The notes under the pieces are model-generated. The model did not search any database, had not been told where the DNA came from, and was given only the letters and a program-made list of their open reading frames with translations. The translations under genes were made by a program, and so were the position numbers. From Chloroflexota bacterium (GTDB lineage Bacteria > Chloroflexota > UBA6077 > CF-72), in the NCBI GenBank assembly GCA_019247135.1, contig JAFAPL010000699.1, positions 1-5,137 on the forward strand: a DNA stretch of 5,137 nt, written 5' to 3'. Shown here one piece after another: positions 1 to 5,137 of this stretch (positions are counted from its first letter, which is position 1; each line of letters starts with the position of its first letter).

Positions 1-414
1 ATATTTGTGGATCGCGCCGCGGCCGGCGGTTATCCGGCGCGGGAGATTGACGCGGAAAGGGCGACCCTGCTCCAGGCGAGCGGGCATCATCAGTCGGCGC
101 TGGACCTGCGGCTGCGTCTGGTACGGGATGAGCCTGGAATTCACACTCTTGGCGCGCTGGCGTCGCTGCTGGCGGAAATGGGTGAATGGTCGGCGTCCGA
201 CAGCTATTACGTGGCTGCGCTCGAGACCGATACGGGCGTATCGCCTTTCGCGTGCAGCCAGTTGCTGTACGAGTGGGCTGTGTGCGCCCTGCGCCGAGGT
301 GACCTGGAGCGCGCGGAGGAAGTCCTGGCTGACCTCAATCTGATATTGCCACAGCACGTGCGGGGGCGTGCCCTGCGTGCGGAAGTCGCAATCGCCCGCG
401 GAGCCGCCGCGTGA
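1..414 (+). CDS. TPR-repeat protein, C-terminal fragment (5' end outside window)
   Basis: The frame is open from the first base to a TGA at 412-414, giving 137 visible residues, so this is the end of a longer gene. A GTG at 7 could be read as a start, but nothing upstream is visible to support it. The protein is helical and Ala/Leu/Arg-rich, with TPR spacing (small residue, Gly and Ala at repeat positions, closing Pro). Approximate units are residues 19-45 (G28, A33, P45), 50-77 (G61, A65, Y69), 87-117 (W92, G100, A105, P117) and a partial unit at 121-134. TPR domains are protein-protein interaction scaffolds; no catalytic motif and no membrane segment is visible in this part. The stop overlaps the GTG start of the downstream NDH-2-like gene, which suggests co-transcription and translational coupling. 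The specific function and partner are not recognised. The TPR call is fairly safe, the role unknown. Confidence 0.75.
   Translation: MFVDRAAAGGYPAREIDAERATLLQASGHHQSALDLRLRLVRDEPGIHTLGALASLLAEMGEWSASDSYYVAALETDTGVSPFACSQLLYEWAVCALRRGDLERAEEVLADLNLILPQHVRGRALRAEVAIARGAAA
400..403 (+). promoter_or_regulatory. Ribosome binding site for the NDH-2-like gene
   Basis: GGAG at 400-403 lies seven bases before the GTG at 411, a good Shine-Dalgarno spacing. It sits inside the last codons of the TPR gene. It supports the GTG start over the next in-frame ATG at 453, which falls just after the FAD-binding glycine motif and would destroy the nucleotide-binding fold. Confidence 0.6.
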
Positions 415-1766
415 GGCACCACGTCGCAGTCATCGGGGCCGGGTTTGCCGGCATGGCCGTCGTGCGTACTCTGCGCGAAAGCGATGTGGACGTAACCCTC
501 ATAGACCGCAACAATCATCATCTTTTTCAGCCGTTTCTTTTCCAGGTCGCTACGGCGATCCTCGAGCCGGCGGAAATCGCAACACCAATCCGTTCGCTGT
601 TGCGTGATATGCCCAATGTGCGCGTGGAAATGGGCGAGGTCACGCGCGTTGACCTGTCCCGCCGGAGCGTGGTCATGGCGGGCGGTCAGGAGTTGGCGTA
701 CGACACGCTCGTGGTCGCCAGCGGAGCACAGACGAGCTATTTCGGCCACGAAGCTGACTGGCGACAGCATGCGCTCGGCCTGAAGTCGCTTGCCGATGCG
801 ATTGCCGCGCGCAACCAGTTGCTGTCGGCGTTCGAGCGTGCGGAGCTCGCATTCAGTCCAGCGGAACAGGCGCGAGGAATGACCGTGGTCGTCGTCGGAG
901 GCGGCCCCACCGGGGTCGCGATCACCGGCTCCATCAGCGAGCTGGTCCGACGAACGCTGCCCGCGGACTTTCGCAATCTCGATTTCGAACGAGCGCGCAT
1001 TGTGCTCGTCGAATCTGGCCCAAGGTTGTTACCTGCATTCAGCGAGCAACACTCCGGCTACGCCAGACGCGCCTTGGAGCTGGACGGCGTTGAGGTGCGG
1101 GTGGGCGTTCGCGTCACGCACGTCGACGCGGCGGGCGTCATGCTCGGAGGTGAGCGGATACCGGCGGGCACCGTGCTGTGGTGCGCAGGCGTGCGGGGGG
1201 CTTCCCTGGCAAAAACACTCGATGCCGATATCCAACCGAACGGAACCGTCGGGGTGGCGGATGACTTGTCGGTGCCGGGTCACCCCGAGTGTTTCGTTGT
1301 CGGCGACGCGGCGCACGTGATCGGACCTGACGGCCGGCCGGTCCCAGGCCTCGCTTCCGTCGCGCAGCGCCAGGGCCGCTATGTTGGCAAACTCATCGCC
1401 GCCCGAGTGTCTCGGGGTGCCCTACCAGGTCCCTTGCAGGCAGACACACCCAGTAAGCTGGCCACGATTACGCGTCATGTCGGCGTGGCCGAGTATCCGA
1501 ACCGGTCCATAACCGGCTTTCCCGCATGGCTCATGTGGGGACTACTCCATCTCAGACAGCTCTCCGACGGCCATTCACAGCGCGCCATCGTCGGAGACTG
1601 GCTGCGCCTGCTCAGCACGTACCGCCGCAGTTCGCGGTTGATCGTCGACCCAGCTCGATCGCCGATGGCGGCCGGGTCAGGCACGGACGACCTGCGAGTC
1701 TGGTCGTTCAGCCCGCCCAAGCGCCAGCCGAACGGAAGCGTCTCCAGTCCGAAAATGGCTGAATAA
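411..1766 (+). CDS. ndh: Type II NADH:quinone oxidoreductase-like FAD/NAD(P)-dependent flavoprotein (NDH-2)
   Basis: This gene encodes 451 residues. NDH-2 enzymes are membrane-surface flavoproteins that pass electrons from NADH to quinone without pumping protons. The N-terminal FAD Rossmann motif is GAGFAG at 9-14, followed by D32 and the family block HHLFQPFLFQVAT at 36-48. The second, NAD(P)H-binding Rossmann motif is GGGPTG at 163-168. The FAD-contacting GD is at G298-D299 within VVGDAAHV. An amphipathic C-terminal stretch (ITGFPAWLMW from about 367, then STYRRSSRLI at 402-411) matches the membrane-anchoring end of the family. Oddities: the Glu normally following GGGPTGV is Ala (A170); the quinone-site segment reads ASVAQRQG at 315-322, with R320 where Gln is usual; and about 40 low-complexity residues follow R409-L410-I411. 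The GTG start at 411 overlaps the TPR stop by four bases and has GGAG upstream. The family assignment is strong; NADH:quinone activity is less certain because of the substitutions. Confidence 0.9.
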   Translation: MRHHVAVIGAGFAGMAVVRTLRESDVDVTLIDRNNHHLFQPFLFQVATAILEPAEIATPIRSLLRDMPNVRVEMGEVTRVDLSRRSVVMAGGQELAYDTLVVASGAQTSYFGHEADWRQHALGLKSLADAIAARNQLLSAFERAELAFSPAEQARGMTVVVVGGGPTGVAITGSISELVRRTLPADFRNLDFERARIVLVESGPRLLPAFSEQHSGYARRALELDGVEVRVGVRVTHVDAAGVMLGGERIPAGTVLWCAGVRGASLAKTLDADIQPNGTVGVADDLSVPGHPECFVVGDAAHVIGPDGRPVPGLASVAQRQGRYVGKLIAARVSRGALPGPLQADTPSKLATITRHVGVAEYPNRSITGFPAWLMWGLLHLRQLSDGHSQRAIVGDWLRLLSTYRRSSRLIVDPARSPMAAGSGTDDLRVWSFSPPKRQPNGSVSSPKMAE

Positions 1767-1962
1767 AGGCAAATCAGCCGGCCACATCAGCGCAAGCGTG
1801 CCCGCGTCATGCGTGCCCAGCAAGCAGCAGCAGTCGCAAACAGGAGGGAGGGGTTGCCCCAAGAATGAAGCTTCACTCGGCCCGAAAGGCGCGGCACGGG
1901 ACACCGTGGATGCAGCTCACACTCGTTCACTGCGGACCGGCGTGCTACCCAGGGCTGGCTCC
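1767..1962. other. Convergent intergenic gap between the NDH-2-like gene and ftsH
   Basis: The two flanking genes end facing each other across 196 bases. I see no supported gene and no classic GC-stem plus T-run terminator on either strand. Small elements present are an 8-bp direct repeat GCGTGCCC at 1796-1803 and 1811-1818, a 4-bp GGGG/CCCC stem at 1850-1860, a perfect 10-bp palindrome at 1866-1875, and a 5-bp CACGG/CCGTG stem with a 4-nt loop at 1895-1908. Each is short enough to be chance in GC-rich DNA. An AGGAGG at 1842-1847 resembles a strong Shine-Dalgarno site but no sensible start follows at proper distance. Confidence 0.5.
1866..1875. repeat. Perfect 10-bp palindrome in the convergent gap
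   Basis: TGAAGCTTCA reads identically on both strands and sits roughly midway between the converging stop codons. No loop is possible at the centre and no T-tract follows, so it is not a typical terminator. It may be a protein site or chance; no function is assigned. Confidence 0.3.
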
Positions 1963-3762
1963 TTACTTTCGAGGCGTCTCATCCCGCAAGACCCTCTCCA
2001 GATTGTCGCCGTCCAGAGTCTCGTATTCCAGGAGCGCGCTCGCAAGTCGATCGACCGCCTCACGGTGTTCGGTGATGATGCTCACCGCCCGAGCATGGGC
2101 GTCGTCGAGGAGTCGTCGGACCTCCTGGTCAATCGCCTCGGCGGTCTTCTCGGAGTAGCACGCGTTCAGTTCCTCGTTGCGTCCGAGCGCGATGGTTCCA
2201 AGACCCTCGCTCATACCATAGTGCGTGACCATCTTGCGGGCAATCGCGCTGGCCTTCTGGATATCGTTCTCCGCGCCCGTAGAGATGTCGCCGAATACGA
2301 CCTGCTCGGCAGCGTGCCCACCCAGCGCGGCGGCCAGCATGGCTCGCAACTGGCGTCGAGTCATATAGTGCCGATCCTCCGGCGGCAGTGGTCGCGTATA
2401 GCCACCTATGCTGCCGCGCGACATGATGGTGACCTTTTGCACGGGGTCGTGATGTTCGAGATAGCGCATCGCTACGGCGTGGCCGCTCTCGTGATACGCG
2501 GTCAGCAGCCGCTCGGTGTGAGACATGAGCCGGCTCTTGCACTCGGGACCGGCGATCACACGATCGATCGCCTCCTCGAGCTCGCACATGCCGATGCTCT
2601 CTTTATTGCGTCTGGCCGCGAGGATCGCACCTTCATTGATGAGGTTGGCCAGATCCGCACCGGAGAAACCCGGGGTGGCCTTTGCGAGAGTTGACAACTC
2701 GACGCTCCGGTCCAGCGGCTTTCCGCTGGCGTGGACCTCCAGAATGGCCTTTCGTCCATTGATGTCGGGCGCGCGCAGCACCACCTGCCGATCGAAACGG
2801 CCGGGTCGCATCAAGGCCGTATCGAGAACGTCGGGACGATTAGTCGCGGCAATGACAATGACGTTGGTCCCTGAGTCGAAACCGTCCATCTCGACCAGGA
2901 TCTGGTTCAGCGTCTGCTCATGTTCCTGATTACCCCCGCCGCGCCCATCGCCACGCCGCCGCCCGACCGCGTCGATCTCATCCACGAAGACAATGCACGG
3001 CGCGCTGGCTCTGGCTTGCGCGAACAGGTCGCGCACACGGCTCGCACCTACGCCGACGAACAACTCCACGAACTCCGAGCCCGAAATGCTGAAAAACGGC
3101 ACCCCCGCTTCACCAGCCAGCGCCCTGCTCAGCAGGGTTTTACCCGTGCCTGGCGGCCCCACCAGCAAAATGCCTTGCGGAATCCGGGCGCCAAGCGCCG
3201 CGAACTTTTGGGGCTGTTTGAGAAACTCGACCACCTCCTGGAGCTCCACAATCGCTTCCTCGACGCCGGCCACGTCCTGAAACCTGATCCCCTTGCCACT
3301 CCCCTGGAACCTGCGCGCGCCGCTTTTCGTCAGGCTGAGTGCCTGACCGTTCGCGCCCCGCGCTTGCCGCAGGAACAGCAGCAGTATGGCGCCAAAAAAG
3401 ATCAGCGGCAGCAGGCTGGGAAGGGCGCTGAGCCAATTGGCCAACGGCGAGGGCTCGTCGACGACGTAGTCGACCTGCGCAAGCTCGTCCGGTGTGACGC
3501 CGAAGCTGGCCAACAAGCTGGGGACACTCTCGTTTTGACTTACGTGCAGGTCGACCTGCTGACCATTCAGCGTCTGAGCCGTCGCTCGGCCGTCGTGCAG
3601 GTTAATTGCCGAAACATCGCCGTCCTTCACCAGTCGCGCGAGGTCGTTGATCGTGATCACATGCGGTTGCGGTGGCATGGCGCGCAGGATCAGCAGCCCG
3701 ATGAATCCGCCCACGCAAAACGCAAGGGTGAACATCCCGATCCACAGGAATACTTTCCACAT
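1963..3762 (-). CDS. ftsH: ATP-dependent membrane zinc metalloprotease FtsH (probable accessory paralog)
   Basis: This complete gene encodes 599 residues. FtsH is a hexameric inner-membrane AAA+ protease that extracts and degrades unassembled or damaged membrane proteins and some regulators. Order of parts: membrane helix at about 5-27; periplasmic domain at about 28-110; second helix at about 112-131; AAA+ module with Walker A GPPGTGKT at 202-209, pore loop FVGVGA at 235-240, Walker B IVFVDE at 257-262, and the second region of homology ending MRPGRFDR at 318-325 with arginine fingers R319 and R322; peptidase domain with zinc motif HESGH at 424-428 and the third ligand D500 in GAEND. All catalytic residues are present. 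The ATG is the only start available, because an in-frame TAG lies four codons upstream (3772-3774 on the plus strand); its Shine-Dalgarno is weak. E. coli FtsH has 644 residues, so the C-terminal tail here is short, ending soon after the last helical region. The gene is divergent from a phosphoketolase and convergent with NDH-2, not beside rlmE or folP, which suggests an extra stress-associated copy (inference). Confidence 0.96.
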   Translation of the reverse strand: MWKVFLWIGMFTLAFCVGGFIGLLILRAMPPQPHVITINDLARLVKDGDVSAINLHDGRATAQTLNGQQVDLHVSQNESVPSLLASFGVTPDELAQVDYVVDEPSPLANWLSALPSLLPLIFFGAILLLFLRQARGANGQALSLTKSGARRFQGSGKGIRFQDVAGVEEAIVELQEVVEFLKQPQKFAALGARIPQGILLVGPPGTGKTLLSRALAGEAGVPFFSISGSEFVELFVGVGASRVRDLFAQARASAPCIVFVDEIDAVGRRRGDGRGGGNQEHEQTLNQILVEMDGFDSGTNVIVIAATNRPDVLDTALMRPGRFDRQVVLRAPDINGRKAILEVHASGKPLDRSVELSTLAKATPGFSGADLANLINEGAILAARRNKESIGMCELEEAIDRVIAGPECKSRLMSHTERLLTAYHESGHAVAMRYLEHHDPVQKVTIMSRGSIGGYTRPLPPEDRHYMTRRQLRAMLAAALGGHAAEQVVFGDISTGAENDIQKASAIARKMVTHYGMSEGLGTIALGRNEELNACYSEKTAEAIDQEVRRLLDDAHARAVSIITEHREAVDRLASALLEYETLDGDNLERVLRDETPRK

Positions 3763-3807
3763 AGTCCAGCTCTACGATCGCGGCCGCTCGCTGACGGTAC
3801 GCCGTAT

Positions 3808-3896
3808 GCCAGCGTCACCTTCCTGAACGTGAGATGGACGCGCCTCACCCAATTGCGTCTGGACGGCTGCGCTCCACGGATGCGCCAGACGCTGGC
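3808..3896. repeat. Pair of inverted 9-bp sites in the divergent spacer
   Basis: GCCAGCGTC at 3808-3816 and its exact reverse complement GACGCTGGC at 3888-3896 are separated by 71 bases. Their location between two divergent starts would suit paired operator half-sites or a looped regulatory element. A 9-bp match is only mildly unexpected across a GC-rich spacer of this length, so no regulator is assigned. Confidence 0.35.
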
Positions 3897-3897
3897 G
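3883..3897. repeat. Short inverted repeat / hairpin (6-bp stem, 3-nt loop)
   Basis: CGCCAG and CTGGCG flank ACG, forming a perfect 6-bp dyad that shares sequence with the right-hand copy of the 9-bp inverted pair. No T-run follows on either strand, which argues against a Rho-independent terminator. Its position about 120 bases upstream of the ftsH start and about 180 upstream of the phosphoketolase start fits an operator better. Function is unproven. Confidence 0.4.
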
Positions 3898-4059
3898 GGC
3901 ATCCTGCTGCGCTGAGTCAGCTTCAAGCGACAACCCATACGGTCGACGTCGTGGGAGTCGGGAACGGTGCCTTTCCAGGTGCGGCTACATCGCGAGCAGA
4001 TCGGGTAATTTCCTGCCGCATCCAGGCTTTACGCAACATGTCCGGGATGTGTTCCAGCG

Positions 4060-4074
4060 CACACGCTTAGTGTG
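4060..4074 (+). repeat. Small hairpin immediately before the phosphoketolase start
   Basis: CACAC at 4060-4064 and GTGTG at 4070-4074 are exact inverted copies around the 5-nt loop GCTTA, ending five bases before the ATG at 4080. The right arm occupies the place where a Shine-Dalgarno sequence would be expected, and no purine-rich SD is seen. It could modulate translation initiation, or be chance given the short stem. Confidence 0.3.
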
Positions 4075-4079
4075 GTCGC

Positions 4080-5137
4080 ATGACCACGGTCAGCACACCC
4101 CCTGCGGGTATTCAGGCGGATCTGGAGCTTTCCGCGTACGGTCCAGCCCGCTCCACGGTGCAGAGCGCCCCGCTCGGTGCGGATGAGCTTCGCGACATCG
4201 ACGCGTACTGGCGCGCCAGCCTCTACCTGTGCCTGGGAATGTTGTATCTGAAGGACAACCCTCTCTTGCGCGAGCCGCTGGCCGCGGAACACACGAAAGC
4301 GCGCCTGCTCGGCCACTGGGGGTCCGACGCCGGCCAGTGCTTCACATACTTACACTTCAACCGGCTGATCAAGAAGTACGACCTGAACGCGATCTTCATC
4401 TCTGGTCCTGGCCACGGTGCGCCAGCCGTCCTGTCCCAGGCGTATCTCGAAGGGACCTACTCCGAAATCTATCCGGACAAGAGCCAGGACATCGAAGGCA
4501 TGCGGCACTTGTTCCGGCAATTCAGCTTCCCTGGCGGTATTGGCAGCCACGCCACTCCAGAAACACCTGGCAGCATTCACGAGGGCGGAGAGCTCGGTTA
4601 CAGCATCTCACACGCTTACGGCACCGTCTTCGATAATCCGGACCTGATCACACTCGTCATGGTCGGCGACGGCGAAGCGGAGACTGGCCCGTTGGCGACC
4701 AGCTGGCATAGCAACAAGTTTTTGAACCCGGTACGCGACGGCGCCGTCCTCCCGGTCCTGCATCTCAACGGGTACAAAATCAATAATCCGACAATCCTGG
4801 CACGCATCAGCCATGCGGAATTGGACGCACTGTTCACGGGCTACGGCTACACGCCCTACTTCGTCGAGGGCAGTGATCCGGCCTCCATGCACCAGGCCAT
4901 GGCCGCGACGCTGGAGCACTGTGTCACGGAGATTCGCCGCATTCAAGACGAAGCTCGGCAGAGCGGAGTGGCGTTCCGCCCGAAGTGGCCAATGATCGTG
5001 CTGCGCAGTCCGAAAGGCTGGACGGCGCCGAGACAAGTCGACGGCCACTATCTCGAGGGCTTCTGGCGATCGCACCAGATTCCGCTCGCCGACGTCGCCA
5101 GGAACGCGGCGCATTTGCAGCTGCTCGAAAGCTGGCT
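4080..5137 (+). CDS. xfp: Phosphoketolase (xylulose-5-phosphate / fructose-6-phosphate), N-terminal part, runs off window
   Basis: The first 352 residues of a protein family usually about 800 long are visible; the frame is open to the right edge. Phosphoketolases use thiamine diphosphate and phosphate to cleave xylulose-5-P, and in many members fructose-6-P, giving acetyl-phosphate plus glyceraldehyde-3-P or erythrose-4-P in the cytosol. Visible motifs are GHWG with H79, GPGHG at 109-113 with H112, GSH with H157, signature EGGELGY at 168-174, and the second signature ending in GDGE at 196-199, whose GDG pairs with N230 of NGYKINNP for Mg-ThDP binding. RSHQIP with H332 is also present. The spacing H79-H112-H157 equals that of the known active-site histidines H64, H97 and H142 of the Bifidobacterium enzyme. 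The ATG is fixed by an in-frame TAG at 4068-4070 with no other start between; no clear Shine-Dalgarno is seen. Substrate preference cannot be told from this part. The loop after GHWG reads SDAG, where SSPG or TTPG is more usual. Confidence 0.95.
   Translation, partial: MTTVSTPPAGIQADLELSAYGPARSTVQSAPLGADELRDIDAYWRASLYLCLGMLYLKDNPLLREPLAAEHTKARLLGHWGSDAGQCFTYLHFNRLIKKYDLNAIFISGPGHGAPAVLSQAYLEGTYSEIYPDKSQDIEGMRHLFRQFSFPGGIGSHATPETPGSIHEGGELGYSISHAYGTVFDNPDLITLVMVGDGEAETGPLATSWHSNKFLNPVRDGAVLPVLHLNGYKINNPTILARISHAELDALFTGYGYTPYFVEGSDPASMHQAMAATLEHCVTEIRRIQDEARQSGVAFRPKWPMIVLRSPKGWTAPRQVDGHYLEGFWRSHQIPLADVARNAAHLQLLESW

Larger units (their letters stand above)
3763..4079. promoter_or_regulatory. 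Divergent promoter region between ftsH and the phosphoketolase gene
   Basis: These 317 bases separate the starts of two genes read in opposite directions, so promoters for both must lie here or overlap the gene ends. I found no convincing -35/-10 pair. The sequence TTTACG at 4028-4033 resembles a -35 box but has no good -10 at 16-18 bases. I also checked for sigma-54, sigma-32 and FNR-type patterns and saw no match. Inverted repeats are present and listed separately. A 78-codon open frame at 3834-4070 exists but has no Shine-Dalgarno site and no recognisable product, so I treat the region as non-coding. Confidence 0.55.

Noticed and set aside
207..770. 187-codon minus-strand open frame across the TPR/NDH-2 junction
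   Set aside because: It overlaps two well supported plus-strand genes and its product shows no domain.
1850..1908. Short GC stems (1850-1860 and 1895-1908) as possible terminators between the convergent genes
   Set aside because: Stems of 4-5 bp without a following T-run on either strand do not meet the pattern of an intrinsic terminator.
1842..2158. AGGAGG followed by an ATG at 1865 and a 97-codon frame
   Set aside because: The ATG is 17 bases from the AGGAGG, too far for normal initiation. A closer TTG at 1854 meets a stop after four codons. Most of the frame is antisense to ftsH.
1798..2694. 298-codon open frame on the plus strand, antisense to the end of ftsH
   Set aside because: It lies largely opposite a strongly conserved ftsH, has no recognisable domain, and its openness is explained by GC-rich codon bias on the other strand.
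2920..3915. 331-codon open frame on the plus strand, antisense to the first half of ftsH
   Set aside because: The translated product is Arg/Gln/His-rich without any known motif and mirrors the ftsH coding frame; it is a composition shadow.
4028..4056. TTTACG as a -35 box for xfp, resembling the lac promoter
   Set aside because: No -10-like hexamer occurs 16-18 bases downstream.
3834..4070. 78-codon open frame in the ftsH-xfp spacer, ending ten bases before the xfp ATG and in the same frame
   Set aside because: No Shine-Dalgarno site, no recognisable domain and biased low-complexity composition. Conservation in relatives would be needed before calling it a gene or leader peptide.

Overview
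The window is GC-rich (clearly above 60% by eye), densely coding and bacterial in style. Codon use with G/C in third positions, the gene families and the spacing fit a proteobacterium, perhaps a beta- or gammaproteobacterium. That assignment is inference; no rRNA, tRNA or other taxonomic marker is present.

Layout from left to right. (1) Positions 1-414 (+) hold the C-terminal end of a tetratricopeptide-repeat (TPR) protein whose start lies outside the window. (2) Positions 411-1766 (+) hold a complete type II NADH dehydrogenase-like FAD oxidoreductase. Its GTG start overlaps the TPR stop codon by four bases, so the two are probably one operon. (3) Positions 1767-1962 are a 196-bp convergent gap without a convincing gene or terminator. 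(4) Positions 1963-3762 (-) hold a complete FtsH membrane AAA+ zinc protease, with every catalytic motif intact. (5) Positions 3763-4079 are a 317-bp divergent promoter region containing several short inverted repeats. (6) Positions 4080-5137 (+) hold the first 352 residues of a thiamine-diphosphate phosphoketolase that runs off the right edge.

How the genes may work together (inference). Phosphoketolase splits xylulose-5-phosphate (and often fructose-6-phosphate) to acetyl-phosphate. NDH-2 reoxidises NADH without pumping protons. FtsH removes damaged or unassembled membrane proteins. Together they look like an accessory energy-and-membrane-stress region of the type seen in low-oxygen or stress gene islands, rather than a housekeeping locus. 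The ftsH gene is not beside rlmE or folP, its usual chromosomal neighbours in proteobacteria, and it encodes a short version, so it is probably an additional paralog.

Nothing here amounts to a clearly new system. The best leads are the replacement of two usually conserved residues in the NDH-2-like protein (A170 and R320), the accessory ftsH divergent from xfp, and the repeat-bearing region between them. The large open frames antisense to ftsH are composition-driven shadows and are not annotated.
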